Notes under the pieces: generated by a model
What the model was told of the DNA's origin: nothing
Database searches by the model: none
Seen by the model: the letters and a program-made list of their open reading frames with translations, nothing else
Program-made: the position numbers and the translations under genes
Part shown: positions 1 to 13,384 of the stretch, in pieces
How positions within the stretch are numbered: the first letter of the stretch is position 1
Layout: the number at the start of each line of letters is the position of its first letter
Assembly (NCBI RefSeq): GCF_047511655.1
Contig: NC_133390.1
Coordinates: 130,873,583-130,937,582, forward strand
DNA from: Castor canadensis
Lineage: Eukaryota; Chordata; Mammalia; Rodentia; Castoridae
Direction: 5' to 3'
Length of the DNA stretch: 64,000 nt

Positions 1-772
1 CCTAGTGTGCTTGGAAAGGGGAAAGCTTGTAGAAGTGGCGGTCACTCCCAGGAGAACTCTAAGTAAACAAAGCCTGAGGGGCGAGGTGAGTGTTAAGCTC
101 ACTCTTGAGATCTGCAAAAATAAAGCCTCCAGCAACAGCAGGCTGACAGCAGCGAGCGAGTGAACCACAGCCTCAGATAGCCATTCACAGAACTGTCTCC
201 AGACTCTTTTTTTTTTCTTTCTTCCTTTGATAAGACAACCACTGAACTACACCTGCATGCTGAAAAACTTACTGAAACTGTATTGCATATGAACTTGGGA
301 AACGTGGTGGTTTTTTTTGTTTTGTGTTGTTTTGGTTTGGTTTGATTTGGTTTGGTTTTTTCCCCTTTGATGAGACAATGACAGAAGTACTTCTGAAGCA
401 CCATCTCCAAGATTGCAGGCTGAGGGATGAACACCAAAATGATTAAGACTGAAACTTTATTGCATTTGAACTTGGAGATTTTTTTTCTTTTTTTTTTTTT
501 CTTTTTTTTTTTAAATCCTCTCTCTGTCTCTCTAATTCCTGTTCAGCTTACTGTTGATTAGTACACTATCTCTACCTGTTTATATCTTTGAAACTTTTTG
601 TTTGTTTCTTTGTTTTGTTTTTTCACTTGTTTATTTGTTTTTCCATTTTATTTTAACTTCTTTGCTTTCCATCTCCTCTCACCCTTCCATTCTAAATATC
701 ACCAGTGTTATTATTACAAGCTGGAAAATAGTTAATTGCACACAGTACAGGGACAATAACAACACCAAGGGC

Positions 773-1926
773 AATGACAGGAAGACAGAAAAAACAGGGA
801 AACCCACAATAAAAAATTAGCACAAGAACCAGAGGGAAATGAAGAAAACAGATACTCAGATCCAGACACCAACAAAATGAAGATAAACTATGCCAAAGAA
901 CCCAATGATTCCCACAAGAATAATCTAAAAGAAGAAATCCTACAGGTAATCAATGAGAATTTTATAGAGATGATACTGGATATGGTCAACCAAAATGTAC
1001 AGAAGATACTCAAGAAATTCCAAGACAACAAAAATGGAGAATTTGAATAAGCACAAGAAGAAACAAAAAAAATCATAGAAACACTGTATAAACACCAAAG
1101 TGAAACAAAGAACAAGACTAATAAAGAGATAAATGAACTCAGGATATGGAAAACCTCAGAAAAAACAACAAAACATAAATGCAAAACAAAATAGAAGGCC
1201 AATCCAGCAGAATAGAACAAACAGAAGACAGAATCTCAGAACTCAAAGATGAAATGGGAATTAGAAGAAAAACCAAAGAACTATTAGTTCAACAACTCAA
1301 GACCTGTGAAAAGAAAATGCAAGAACTCACTGACTCCATCAAAAGACCAAACATGAGAATCATGGGCACTGAAGAAGGAGAAGAGGAGCAAGCAAAAGGA
1401 ATGTGTAATATATTCAACAAAATAACTACAGAAAATTTTCCAAATCTAGAGAAATCTATGTCCATACAGATGCAAGAAGCCTCCAGAACACCAAATAGGC
1501 CACCAAAATAGCACTAAAAAACAGCATATTATCATTAAAACAAGTACAGAGACTCGAGAAAAAATATTGAAAGGTGTAAGACAGAAAAACCAAATAACAT
1601 ACAAAGATAAACCCATCAACATCACAGCAGACTTATCAACAGAAACATAAAAAGGAAGAAGAGCTTGGGGTGAGGTCTTCTGGGCACTGAATGAAAATAA
1701 CTTCAACCCTAGGATACTCTACCCAGCAAAACTAACATTCAAAATAGATGGAGCAATAAAAGTCTTCCATGATAAGCAGAAATTAAAAAAATATATGACC
1801 ACAAAGACACCACTACAAAAGATTCTTCAAGGGATTCTGCACACAGAAAGTGAAACCCAACATAACCATGAAAGGGCAGGCAGCACCAAACTACAGGAAA
1901 AGAAAAAGCAAGAAAGTAGAGAGTAA
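773..1926 (+). pseudogene. L1 copy 1 ORF1 (RNA-binding chaperone), disrupted
   Basis: Homologue of L1 ORF1p, the coiled-coil trimer and nucleic-acid chaperone that coats L1 RNA. The start is chosen at 773 because this ATG aligns with the ORF1 start at 17730 in copy 2. The frame breaks within the first codons: a run of six A here is seven A in copy 2. Further breaks follow; the longest open piece (1179-1511) covers the coiled-coil end and the first half of the RRM, with 'ELTDSIKRPNMRIMGTEEG' readable. The stop aligns at 1924-1926. The C-terminal domain continues in a shifted frame with the recognisable 'NNFNPRILYPAK' region near 1700-1730. Not functional. Confidence 0.85.
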
Positions 1927-1976
1927 CCTCAACTTAGGTACACACACTCAAACCTTCAAGCATTTAAGACAACTAA

Positions 1977-4900
1977 ATGACAGAAATTACCACATACCTA
2001 TCAGTATTAACACTTAATGTGAATGGACTTAATTCTCCCATCAAAAAGTACCATTTGATTAACTGGATTAAATGGAAGATCCAACAATGTGTTGCTGACA
2101 GGAGACCCATCTCACTGACAGAAATAAGCATAGGCTTAGCATGAAAAGTGGGAAGAAGATTTACCAAGCCAATGGCCCCCCAAAACAGGCAGGAGTAGCA
2201 GTACTTATCTCTGACAAAGTAGACTTCAAACCTACATTGACCAAACGAGATAAAGAAGGACATTCCATACTAATAAAAGGGGAAATAGACCAAAAGGAAA
2301 TAACAATTATCAACCTATATGCACACAATGTCAATGCACCCAATTTCATCAAACATACCCTGAAGGACCTAAAAGCATATATTAATTCCAACACAGTGGT
2401 CATGGGAGACTTTAACACCCCATTATCATCAATAGACAGGTCATCCAAACAAAAAATCAACAAAGAAATTCTAGATCTAAAATATACCACAGATCAAATG
2501 GACCTAGTTAATGTCTACAGAATATTCCATCCAACTTCTACACAATATACATTCTTCCCAGCAAACCATGCAATCTTCTCCAAAATAGACCATATGATAG
2601 GGCATAGAGCAAGCCTCAGCAAATATAAGAAACTAGAAATTATACCATGTATTCTATCTGATCACAATGCATTAAACCTAGAACTCAACAACAAAAATAA
2701 AGACAAAAAACATGCAAAGAGCTGGAAACTTAATAACTCATTGCTAAATGAACAATAGGTCATTGAGGAAATTAAAAAGTTCCTGGAAGTCAATGAAAAT
2801 GAAAACACAACCTACTGGAACCTATGGGACACAGCTAAGGCAGTCCTGAGAGGAAAGTTTATAGCCATGAGTGCATATATTAAAAAGACTGAAAGATCCC
2901 AAATCAATGACCTAATGATACATCTCAAACGCCTAGAAAAACAAGAACAAGCAAATCCCAAAACAAATAGAAAGAGAGAAATAATAAAAATAAGAGCTGA
3001 AATCAATGAAATAGAAACCAAAAAAACCATACAAAGAATTAATGAAACAAAAAGTTGCTTCTTTGAAAAAATAAACGAGATCAACAGACCACTGGCAAAA
3101 CTGACTAAAATGAGGAGAGAAAAAACCCAAATTAGTAGAATCAGGAGAGATAACAACAAACACCATTGAAGCCCAGGAAATCATCAGAGACTACTTCAAG
3201 AACCTATATTCAAATAAATTTGAAAATCTTAAAGAAATGGACAGATTTCTAGATATTTATGATCATCCAAAACTGAACCAAGAGAATATTAATCACCTGA
3301 ATAAATCTATAACACAAAATGAAATTGAAGCAGCAATCAAGAGTCTCCATAAAAAGAAAGATCCGGGACCTGATGGATTCTTTGCTGAATTTTATCAGAC
3401 TTTTAAAGAAGAACTGATACCAACCCTCCTTAAACTGTTCCACGAAATAGAAAGGGAAGGAAAACTGCCTAACATATTTTATGAAGCCAATATTAGACAT
3501 ATCACCAAACCAGGCAAAGATACCTCCAAAAAGGAGAACTATAAGCCAATCTCTTTAATGAACACTGATGCAAAAATCCTCAATAAAATAATGGCAAACA
3601 GAATTCAACAACACATCAAAAAGATCATTTACCATGACCAAGTAGGCTTCATCCCAGGAATGCAGGGGTGGTTCAACATATGAAAATCAATAAACATAAT
3701 AAACCACAGCCACAGAAACAAAGACAAAAACCACTTGATCATCTCAATAGATGCAAAAAAAGCCTGTGTTAAGATCCAACACCATTTCATAATAAAAGCT
3801 CTAAGAAAACTAGGAATAGAAGGAATGTACCTCAACATTATAAAAGCTACATATGATAAACCTACAGCCAGCATTATACTTAATGGAGAAAAACTGAATC
3901 CATTCCCTCTAAAATCAGGAACTAGACAAGGATGCCCACTATCTCCACTCCTATTCAACATCATACTGGAATCCTAGCCAGAGCAATTAGGCAAGAAGAA
4001 GGAATAAAAGGAATACAAATAGGTAAAGAAACTGTCAAAATATCCCTATTTTCAGATAACATGATCCTATACCTTAAAGACCCAAAAGAACTCTACTCAA
4101 AAGCTCCTAGACACCATCAATAGCTATAGCAAGGTAGCAGGATATAAAATCAACATAGAAAAATCATTAGCATTTCTATACACTAATAATGAACAAACTG
4201 AGAAAGAATATATGAAAACAATTCCTTTTACAATAGCCTCAAAAAAATCAAATACCTATGTGTAAATATAACAAAGGATTGAACAATCTCTACAAGGAAG
4301 ACTATAAACTTCTGAAGAAAGAGATTGAGGAAGACTATAGAGAGTGGAGAGATCTCCCATGCTCATGGATTGGTAGAATCAACATAGTAAAAATGTCTAT
4401 ACTCCCAAAAGTAATCTACGTGTTTAATGCAATTCCCATCAAAAGCTAATGATATTCATTAAAGAGATTGAAAAATCTACTATTAAATTTATATGGAAAC
4501 ACAAGAGGCCACAATAGCCAAGGCAATAGTCAGTAAAAAGAACATTGGAGGTATCATGATACCCAACTTCAAACTATATTACAAAGCAAGAACTTTCTCA
4601 ATGGAATCCCAGCAGCTCAGCAACTAAGAGATAGCATAGACAAATGGGACTTCATAAAACTAAAAAGCTTCTGCCCAACAAAAGAAATGGTCTCTAAACT
4701 GAAGAGACCACCCACAGAGTGGAAGAAAATATTTGCCAGCTACACATCAGACAAAGGACTGATAACCAGAATATATGGGGAACTCAAAAAACAAAACTCT
4801 CCCAAAATTAATGAACCAATAAAGAAATGGGCAAGTGAACTAAACAGAACTTTCTCAAAAGAAGAAATTCAAATGGCCAAAAAAACGCATGAAAAAATGC

Positions 4901-5442
4901 TCACCATCTCTAGCAATAAAGGAAGTGCAAATTAAAACCACTCTAAGATTCCTCCTTACCCCTGTTAGAATAGCCATCATTAGCATCACCACTAACAAAA
5001 GGTGTTTGCGAGGTTGCGGGGGAAAAAGGAACCCTCTTACACTGCTGTTGGGAATGTAAACTAGTACAACCACTCTGGAAAAAAATTTGGAAGCTACTTG
5101 AAAATCTACATTGATCTACCATATGATCCAGCAATACCACTCTTGGGGATATTCCCAAAAGACTGTGACACAGGTTACTCCAGAGGCACCTGCGCACCCA
5201 TATTTATCACAGCACTATTCACAATAGCCAAGTTATGGAAACAGCCAAGATGCCCCACTACCAACAAATGGATCAAGAAAATGTGGTATTTATACACAAT
5301 GGAATTTTATGCAGCCGTGAAGAAGAATGAAATGTTATCATTCGCTGGTAAATTGATGGAATTGGAGAACATCATTCTGAGTGAGGTTAACCTGGTCCAA
5401 AAGACCAAAAATCATATGTTCTCCCTCATATTCGGACATTAG
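1977..5442 (+). pseudogene. L1 copy 1 ORF2 (endonuclease/reverse transcriptase), disrupted
   Basis: Remains of L1 ORF2p, the endonuclease and reverse transcriptase for target-primed reverse transcription. The endonuclease domain is visible at 1977-2758: 'QETHL' near 2098, '[10 protein letters not shown]' near 2400 and the 'SDHNAL' histidine motif near 2657. The reverse transcriptase lies at about 3237-4123, with '[15 protein letters not shown]' near 3351 and '[16 protein letters not shown]' near 3917. The catalytic FADD box reads FSDN at about 4052, so the active-site aspartates are damaged. The C-terminal part resumes at 4600-5442 after an internal deletion. Stops occur at 2756 and 3681, with several frameshifts. 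The end is set by the 'MFSLIFGH' C-terminus shared with other copies. Confidence 0.9.
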
Positions 5443-5924
5443 ATCAAGGGCAAACACAAGGGGATTGGACTTTGATATCATGAAAAAGTGAGAACACACA
5501 AGGAAGTTATGAGGATACGTAAGAAACCTAAAAAACTAGATAGCATTTGTTGCCCTCAACTCAGAGAAACTAAAGCAGATACTTTAAAGCAACAGAGGCC
5601 AATAGGAGAAGGGGACCAGGAACTAGAGAAAAGGTTAGTTCAAGAAGAATTAACTTAGAAGGTAACACACATATATAAGAAATCAATGCATGTCAACTCC
5701 CTGTATAGCTATCCTTATCTCAACAAGCAAAAACCCTTGGTCCTTCCTATTATTGCTTATACTCTCTCTTCAACAAAATTAGAGATAAGGGCAGAATAGT
5801 TCCTGCCGGGTAGCGAGGGGCAAGGGGGGATAAGGAAGTGAGCATGGGGGGAGGAGGGGAGAAGGTGAGAGAAATGACCCAAACATTGTATGCACATATG
5901 AATAAAATAAAAATTTTTTAAAAA

Positions 5925-7320
5925 CCCTACAGCTCACATCATACTTAATGATCAGAAACTAGAAGTTTTCCCACTAAGATCAGGAACAAAACAAAGATGT
6001 CTTCTCTTACAACTCCTTTTCAACATCATACTGCAAGTCCTAACCAAGGTAATAAGACAAGAAAAAGAAATAAAAGCTATACTGAATGAGAATTTTTAAA
6101 AATAAGTAGAACTATCTTTTTTCATAGATCACATGACTATATAGAAAATATGAAATAATTGACACAAAAAACTCCTGGAGCTAATTAGCAATTATAGCAA
6201 GGCTGCAGTATACAAAGTTAGTATACAAAATTCAATCACTTTCAATCTGCCAACAATGAACAAGTGAAATTTGAAATTAAAAACACAATACCATTTATGT
6301 TAGCACTAGAAAAAATACTTAGGGAAAGTCCTAACAATACATGTACAAGATCTAAATGAGAAAAACTATAGATCTCTAATGAAAGAAATTAAAGAACTAA
6401 ATAAGCAGAGAAAGAGAGAGATTCCACGTTCATGGACAGGAAGACTTAATGTTGTTGAGATATTATATGTTCTTGATGTAATCTATAGATTCAAGTTATT
6501 TTGTGGCTATTGACAAACTGACTAAAAAATTTGTATTGAGAGGCCAAAAACCCAGAATAGCAAACACAATATTGAAGGAAAACTGACATTACCCACCTTC
6601 ACCACTTTCTATAAACTACATTACTCAATATAGTGTGGTATTAGTGACAGAAAGACAAATAGATAAATGGAACCAACTACAGAGGCTAGAAATAGAGCCA
6701 TGTCCCACAAATATAATGGAGTGATGTTTGACAAAGGAGCAATGGCAATACAATAAAGCCAAGATGGTCTTTTAACAAATGTAGGTAGAACAATGGATAG
6801 CCACATACAAAAAAAAAAAAAATAGATCAGGACACAGACCTTGTAGCCTTCACCAAAATTAACTCAAAATGGATCACATACCTAAATATTAAATGAAAAA
6901 CTATAAAACTCATAGAAGATAACATAGGACAAAATCTAGATAACCTTGGGTTTTGAGATGACTTTTTAGATACACCAAAGACATAATCCACAAAAGAAAG
7001 ATTGATACACTGGACTTCATTGAGATTAAAATTTTCTGCTGCATAAAAGAGACTGCTAAGAAAATGAAAAACAAGCCACAGACTGGGAGAAAATATTTGC
7101 AAAAGACTTATCTAATAAAGGACTGTAATCCAAAATACACGGAGCTCAAAAGTAAGAATTCAAACAATGCAACTTAAAATATAACAGAGACCTTATAGAC
7201 AGCTCACCAAAGAAGATACACAGAGTACAAATAAGCAAATGTCAAGATGTTCTATACTACATATTATCAAAGAAATGCAAATTAAGACAAAATGAGACTT
7301 TTAAAAATTAAAGAAAATTT
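5925..7320 (+). mobile_element. Older L1 fragment (ORF2 RT to C-terminus), degenerate
   Basis: Divergent plus-strand L1 ORF2 relic. The start resembles the RT stretch before the catalytic box (compare 3870-3965 in copy 1), but with many substitutions and stops. Later bases keep the order of ORF2: intact word order around 'ACAAATAGATAAATGGAACC' near 6655, the 'TTGACAAAGGAGC' block near 6727, 'GGGAGAAAATATTTGC' near 7084, and 'AAAGAAATGCAAATTA' near 7269. It is clearly older than copy 1. No long open frame remains. Confidence 0.75.
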
Positions 7321-10300
7321 TAAAAAACGATATTTCAGTTGTGATAGGAGGAAAGGTAAGCCTTCAAGAATAGTAGATTCATGAGTTATTTTTCTTGTGG
7401 CTACTTTAGTAAATTTTTCTTTTTTGTGGAAAAAGCCAGTGATTTATCTGAACTGAAAATATTTATCAAAACCCTGTAGCATAAACTGAGAAAGAATATA
7501 TTTATTATATTTCTAAATCATTCTTTTAGTTCTTTCTTTAAAATCCATGAAAATAAAATCCAGAAAAAAACATAACTTGATATTTCTCCAAGTTATTTAC
7601 TTGAAGAAAACGTGGGGGAAGGAGCCTAATATGTTTTTATTTATAGCAGCAAAATCAAACATCATGTGTAAGATTTCATTTCATTTCATGTCTGTATTTT
7701 TCTTCCACCACAGACAGCACAGCCATTGACCTACTCTCCCAACTCATTCTTGTCACCTCTATGCTGCCTGTGATCCACTTGTGCTGGGTACATCCACTTG
7801 CTCCTTTCCAGCTCTAGTCCACCCTCCTCAGCCCTGCCTTGGGTCCCAGAAAGGTTGATCCACATGGAATACATCACCCAGGCTCTGTCATCCTCTGGTT
7901 GCTGGTTGTATTTGACAAATGGAGTTACCACTAAGCAACTGCAGAGCAGGGGAAAGGAGTTATGTGTTTATTCTCTGGCTTTCTTCCTGCTATCCAAGGT
8001 CACATTTCTTTCTGGGCAGACACTCTCCAAAAGTGAAAGCTCTTGCCCCACTCCCATCACCACGCCCATCCCTGACCTGTAAGGGGAAACAATGGCTTCT
8101 ACTGATTTTGCTCCTATAGTGTTTCACTATATTGTGCTTCCCAAGTGCTTCCCTTGTTGAAGCACTTCATCTGTCTTTATCTTTGCAAACACCTCCTCAT
8201 TAAACTCTCCTAAATTATATTTGCATGCACCATCTGTTTCCTGCAGAATCCTGACCAGCTCACCTTTGTTAGGATAAACTGAACCCAAAGCCACTCCAAT
8301 ACAATGTCTGAGTTATGAGAAGCATATTTTGCCTATGTTGATGGAGCAAGCTCCATGTGAGAACCAAATCCAACTCTGCATTGCAAACCAAGCATCTAAT
8401 TAATCTATCACATCATTTCCAATCTACATCATGAAAGCTGGAGCTAAAGAGAAGTGTGTGTTGTGAAAGTTGCTACACAGAGCAGAGTCTGCATAAAGGA
8501 AGAACTATTTCAACATCAGGTTAGAATGCAGGTGGCTGGGCACCTCAGTGAAGAAAGCCAACCTTCAGCAGGTAGTGTCAGGGTTGGTCAGAACCAAATG
8601 TGGGAGGTTAATTTGGGTTGCTTTCATGGCTGACCCCAAGAACATAGTCAGCACAGGTGCTGCCCACAGAGCAATTGGCAGAAGAGGATTCTCACAGTGA
8701 TTAATGGAAGTCTTGGCCTGACTCCAGTAAACACACAAAGAAAATTAAATTTCTTAACTGACGCCACCTATGCCTGGGACCAGAAAAGTCTGTTTTTCAT
8801 CTTCTTGGGGGATGCAGGCAGGAAAAAGAGTGATCATAAGAAAATATAATCATCTGGGTTTCCAACTGCCCAGTCCCTTCTAGCCCACAGTAGAGGCAAG
8901 GGGAGAGGAATAACCTGCACTGAGCCAACCACCATGGGCTGGCCACTTCACATACACTCCCTGTAAGAGGACTCCACATAACCCTGCAGGAAGAGTGTAG
9001 GTAGAGGCAGTCCTCTGGCCTTCTAATGAAGGAGGAGTCAGGAGGCAAGGATGTTTGGTTACTAATCCAAGCAGGGTCAAAGAATATTATTCTGCCTTTC
9101 CTCATGCATTTAACAAAACAGAGCAAGAGGGCACAGGGTGGCAGGGAAGAAGGGATGGATATATGAAACACAGGGAAGGGTAGGGGAGTGAAACTATTCT
9201 ATAGGAAACCCTGATTGTACATATATGTCTTTATGCATTTGCCAAAATCTATAGAACTATACAGTGCAAAGCATGAAACCTAATTAATGTAAACCATGAA
9301 TTATAGTGAATAGCAATGGATCCATATGGGTTCCTTAATTGTTACCCATTTACCACCCAGAGGAAAGATATTATGGGAAAGTGTGCCTGGAATGGTGAGG
9401 CATGGGAGGAACATTCTATACAGTCTGCCCAATTGTTCTGATAATCCAAAGCTATACTAAAAATAGACATAAGACCTTACCATCATCATAACAATGCCAC
9501 CCAGGGGAACCTGCCCTTCCTCATTTCCTTGGGCTGCATCTTGCCTGTCTCTCAGTGGAGACACAAGATTGACTGGGACTGGGGCATTGGGCTGTCTGCA
9601 TATGCTGAACATGGGATGGATGACCCAAGGCTAAAGCGTCCAGCTGCAGCTGAGGCTCACACACAACTGAGGACTTACTGGAGAGCAGCAGGAGTGAGCC
9701 TCCTGGTGGAACAGATCTGAACAAAGGCTGAAGGCCACAGCAGTGGGAAGACTTCCTCCTGAGAATATTCTTAGCAGTGAGCAGAAAGAAACTGAGAGGC
9801 CTGTGAAACACTCTGTGCCTATGTCTATTTGTGTTTTACTGTGTATTTGCTTCAGCATGAGTGAATACAGCTGTAGGGAGGGGTAACTGTTCAGACCCCC
9901 ATGGTGTAGCAGTTTTTGTTGCTTCAAAAAATACTTTGAGATTCTAGAAACCAGAACTACCTTTGCATTTTTTAAGCTATTCCAAGAACCCAAAGGAGAT
10001 GAATTACCGAAAGGGGCATTATGTTATCTGGGTTCTCAGACGGGCACAGTTTATGGGGGAAGCCATCTTGGGAAGTGGCATGAGGGATGAGGACGACAGG
10101 AGGAGGAAAAGAAGCTTCTGAAGGGATGAAAAGCTCTGGAAGGTGCAACAGGTTGCTGAAAGCAAACAGTCTCTCCAGAATGTCACACTAATTGGACAAG
10201 GCCACCATGGAACAGGACAAGAGCAAGTCCACCCAGGATGTTACAGAACCCCAAACATAATCAGATACCTCTTACCCCTAACATTAGTACTCTTTCTTTA

Positions 10301-10353
10301 TCAGCAACTCTAGCTCCACTTTGTTAGCACTGTCTCTTAGATAAAACTGGTTA
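7321..10353. other. Unassigned intergenic DNA
   Basis: No exon, RNA gene or young repeat is recognised here. Short open frames on both strands lack family motifs and look like chance. The stretch about 8100-8280 has the worn look of an ancient interspersed repeat, but I cannot assign a family. Confidence 0.5.
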
Positions 10354-10364
10354 AAATATCCAGT

Positions 10365-10510
10365 GAGCAAGTTGGGCATGGTGGTGCACACCTGCAATCC
10401 CAGCACTTGGGAGGCAGTGGCAGGAGAATCAGGAGTTGGAGACCAGCATGGGCTATATGGTGAATTCCAGATCAGCCTGAGCTGTATAGTGAAACCCTAT
10501 ACAAATAAAT
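10365..10510 (+). repeat. B1-type SINE
   Basis: 7SL-derived SINE starting 'GTTGGGCATGGTGGTGCACA', with the typical 'CCTGCAATCCCAGCACTTGG' block and an A-rich tail. It is flanked by an 11-bp direct repeat AAATATCCAGT at 10354-10364 and 10511-10521, which reads as its target-site duplication. Confidence 0.9.
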
Positions 10511-10521
10511 AAATATCCAGT

Positions 10522-11424
10522 CATCAAACTGCTCTCAGTACCCAATTAACACCCAATTTACACACAACTGAAAAACTCACTTCCTACAATTTTCTTCAAA
10601 ATCACCCAGCACAAATCCACCCACTATAAAACAAAGCTCCCCTGAACTAACTAACCATTCCCCATGGTATGCGTTCTCCCATGTTGCAGCAAACCATAAT
10701 AAGCCAAGCTTTGTCTGACTTCAGGAAGGGTCCTGTGGTCTTTGGCTGATGGGCACTGACACCAATAAAAGGTGTATTTGTGAGTTAATTACCACTGTGG
10801 ACACCAGGGATTCATTCCTACTGTGAACCACTGGGGAAGAACTGCACAGAATGCACTTGAGAATTGCACCTCCAGACAGAATGCATTGTGGTCTTGACAG
10901 CTGCTCTTGAGACATTAACTCTTCTGCTTTTTGGATTGTGTGTGCATGAGGCTGAGTGGCTCTCAGAGCTTTGGAGGACTCTGAGGGACAGCAGAGCAAA
11001 GAGACACCTTGAGCTGTGCTCCCAGCATGCCCACAGTGGGACTTTGAGGAAGCACCTGGAATTGTCCATCAGAGATGTGCTGGGAGTATCAAAACCTTCT
11101 GCTGAAGGTGTCTTGGTACCAGACAGACCATGTTACAGATCCTGTTACAGAGGTTAGTGAGATGACAAGTGCTGGCCTTGGGTCACACAGAATTTCTCTC
11201 ATGAACAGAGGCACATCTTTGCTCTTCTCTTCTTATGTGCTTCTAGGGTTTTGTAGACAGGGAGGAGTGTGTGGAGCTCTCCTCTCCTTTTATCAATGGC
11301 TTTTTAAACTATCTGCTGCTACAGACTGTCATAAGGAATACACAATACCTCATAGGGCAGTGGTTTGCAAACTTGTCCTTGGTTGTGGAAGCTTTTCCTT
11401 CTTCAGAGAGAGAAACTTTTGTGT
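10522..11424. other. Unassigned intergenic DNA
   Basis: Open frames up to 123 codons exist on both strands around 10721-11446, overlapping each other in different frames. None shows a domain, signal peptide or splice context that I recognise. Confidence 0.45.
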
Positions 11425-11632
11425 GTGTGATGGTACTGGGGATTAAATTCAGACTTCACACTTGCTATGCAAGTACTCTACCACTTGAGCCATACTCCAT
11501 CCCTTTGTTTTCAGTTTCTTTTTCAAATAGGGTCTCAGGCTTTTTGTCTGTGCTGGCCTCAAGACTGTGATCATCCTCCCAACCTGCTAAGTAGCTAGAA
11601 TTATAGCAGTAAAGCACTATGCCTAGCTTCAG
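11425..11632 (-). repeat. ID-B1 composite SINE, minus orientation
   Basis: Read on the minus strand this is a B1-like unit followed by a tRNA-derived ID-like unit. On the plus strand the ID part is 11430-11505, with the complement of an A-box ('CCACTTGAGCCATA') and of a B-box region. The B1 part is about 11515-11630 ('AGGGTCTCAGGC' to 'GCCTAGCTT'). Divergent. Confidence 0.75.
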
Positions 11633-12599
11633 AGGAAATCTAATGGAGAACATAAAGCAGAGATGAAAATCCAGAGCCTGCCCCACTGGAGGCCTCCTTT
11701 AGGGCCTCAGTCAGTTTCTGAGGCTCTACCAAGAATGCCCAGGACTTTATAGAATACAGAAGCAAATCAAGAATAAAAGACAGAATATCACATACCTAGA
11801 TGTCTATGCCAGCCTGACCTCTGTCCACTTGTTACCCTGACAGACCATAGCTCCTCTCAAGATCTCACTGCTTTATCTATGGGATAAGACTCCTTTTGCC
11901 CAGGAATTACAGTTTTTCTCTTCCATGATGGAGATATTTCATTTATCAATCTATGATTAAAGTTAAATGTTCTGATAACCAGCCCCAACCCTACTGGCAT
12001 AATTCTCAACTAATCTTGATCCTTCTCCAAGTACAAGTTGAACTGTTCAGATTCATACCATGTATCAGTGGCACCTGCTGTCTTACCACCCTCCTTTACC
12101 ATGTATTTGTTGAAATATGTTATCTTGTGCCTATGATTATGTCACTATAGATTTACAGCTGAACATAAGGGCAAGACTAAACAAATCCCTTTATTTCTTG
12201 TTTGCAATTTCTCTTGGGAAACAAAGGATATAATGAGCAGACACTAAAGAATTTTAATAGCCCAAAGATCCATAGATGCTGGAAAATAAAATGGTCAGAG
12301 GAACATTTTGAACAGTATGCTGCATGTACTCAATAGTGAAATGGTATGATGTCTGCAATTTGAAAATTTCCAACAAAATAAAAGATAGAAGGACCAATGA
12401 AATAAGATTGGCAAAATGTTGGTAATTATTAAAACTGGGTGCTGGATGCATAGAATTTCATTGTTTCCTCCATTTGGGGGTATATCTGAAAATTTCCTTT
12501 GTAAGGGAATTTAAGTGTCTATGTGTAATTACTATCTTAAACACTTGACTTGTTCTGTCCTTTAACCTTTTTAAAAAATAAATCTAAGACCCAGTACAA
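11633..12599. other. Unassigned AT-rich DNA
   Basis: I see no gene, RNA or recognisable repeat in this interval. Confidence 0.4.
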
Positions 12600-13165
12600 A
12601 TGCAAGCAATATTATGAAAACAGTTCACACTAATGGGAGGTCACATATGAGAGAGGGAGTGTAAAAGAAGGAAGTTAAGAAGGTGAATATGGTTGATGTA
12701 CTTCCTATACAAGTATGGATAAAGAATTTTTAAACCTGTCAAAATCACCATAAAATGGTGACTAAGATTGAAAGGAGAAAAATAGAAGGGATGAACCAAT
12801 TTGGGTTATAATACATGTATATATGGAAATGTCACAACAAAACACCCTGTATAACTATACAAACAAAAATATCCTTTTTTTCAAAAACAGAGACCAGGAA
12901 GGCAAAACAGATCCTGTCTGGGGGTTGGTACCAGTGGGAGGGGATAGGATTAAGAAAAGGTTGGTGAATATGGTGCAAATACTGTGTACACCTGTCTGTA
13001 AATGGAAAAATGAGACCTGTTGAAACTATTCCAGGAATGGCAGAAGGAGATAAAGAAGAATAAGGGGATGAATTCAACTATGATATATTGTAAGAATTTT
13101 TGTAAATGTCACAATGTACCCCCAGTGCAACAATTTAAAAATGAAAAAAAATTAAAAATAAAAAT
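12600..13165 (+). mobile_element. Old L1 3' UTR and tail
   Basis: The order of words matches the 3' end of the older L1 at 34000-35675: purine-rich stretch, 'ATACATGTATATATGGAAAT', 'GTCACAACAAAACACCC', a second similar block 'GTCACAATGTACCCCC' near 13110, then an A-rich tail at 13137-13165. No ORF2 coding sequence is preserved. The doubled end suggests either two abutting L1 tails or an internal 3' UTR duplication. Confidence 0.5.
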
Positions 13166-13173
13166 GAATCTAA

Positions 13174-13380
13174 GCCAGGCATAGTGATTCATACCTATAC
13201 TCACCTTTCCTATAGGAGGCAAGGAAAGGAGGATTGTAAGTTTGAGGTCAGCCCAGGTAAAGTTGGTGAGACACTGTCTCAAAAAGAAAACATAAACAAC
13301 AAGGCTGGGACATGGCTCAAGTAGTAAAGAACTTGCCTAGCATGTGTGAGACCCAGGATTCAATCCCCAGTACCTCAGTA
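13174..13380 (+). repeat. B1-ID composite SINE
   Basis: A B1-like unit (13174-13280, 'GCCAGGCATAGTGATTCATA') is joined through an A-rich linker to an ID-like tRNA-derived unit (13303-13378). The ID part has A-box 'TGGCTCAAGTAG' and B-box 'GGATTCAATCCCC'. It sits directly after the L1 A-tail and directly before the GGAA repeat. Confidence 0.88.
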
Positions 13381-13384
13381 TTGA

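Larger units (their letters stand above)
1..5924 (+). mobile_element. L1 retrotransposon copy 1, near full length, 5' end outside window
   Basis: This is a plus-strand LINE-1 of the same family as the full-length copy at 16092-23319. Bases 1-772 match the second half of that copy's 5' UTR, including T-rich stretches and the block just before ORF1. ORF1 follows at 773-1926, ORF2 at 1977-5442, and then a 3' UTR with a G-rich tract (about 5809-5868), a conserved 'TATGCACATATGAATAA' end and an A-rich tail near 5905-5924. Both ORFs carry many frameshifts and stops, so the copy cannot move on its own. Part of ORF2, about 330 bp, is missing near 4590. The sequence continues straight into an older L1 fragment, so this copy probably landed in an older L1; the 5' target site is not in view. 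Confidence 0.93.

Noticed and set aside
10721..11570. Cluster of 70-125-codon frames on both strands
   Set aside because: Mutually overlapping, no motif, no splice context, and the downstream end lies in a SINE.
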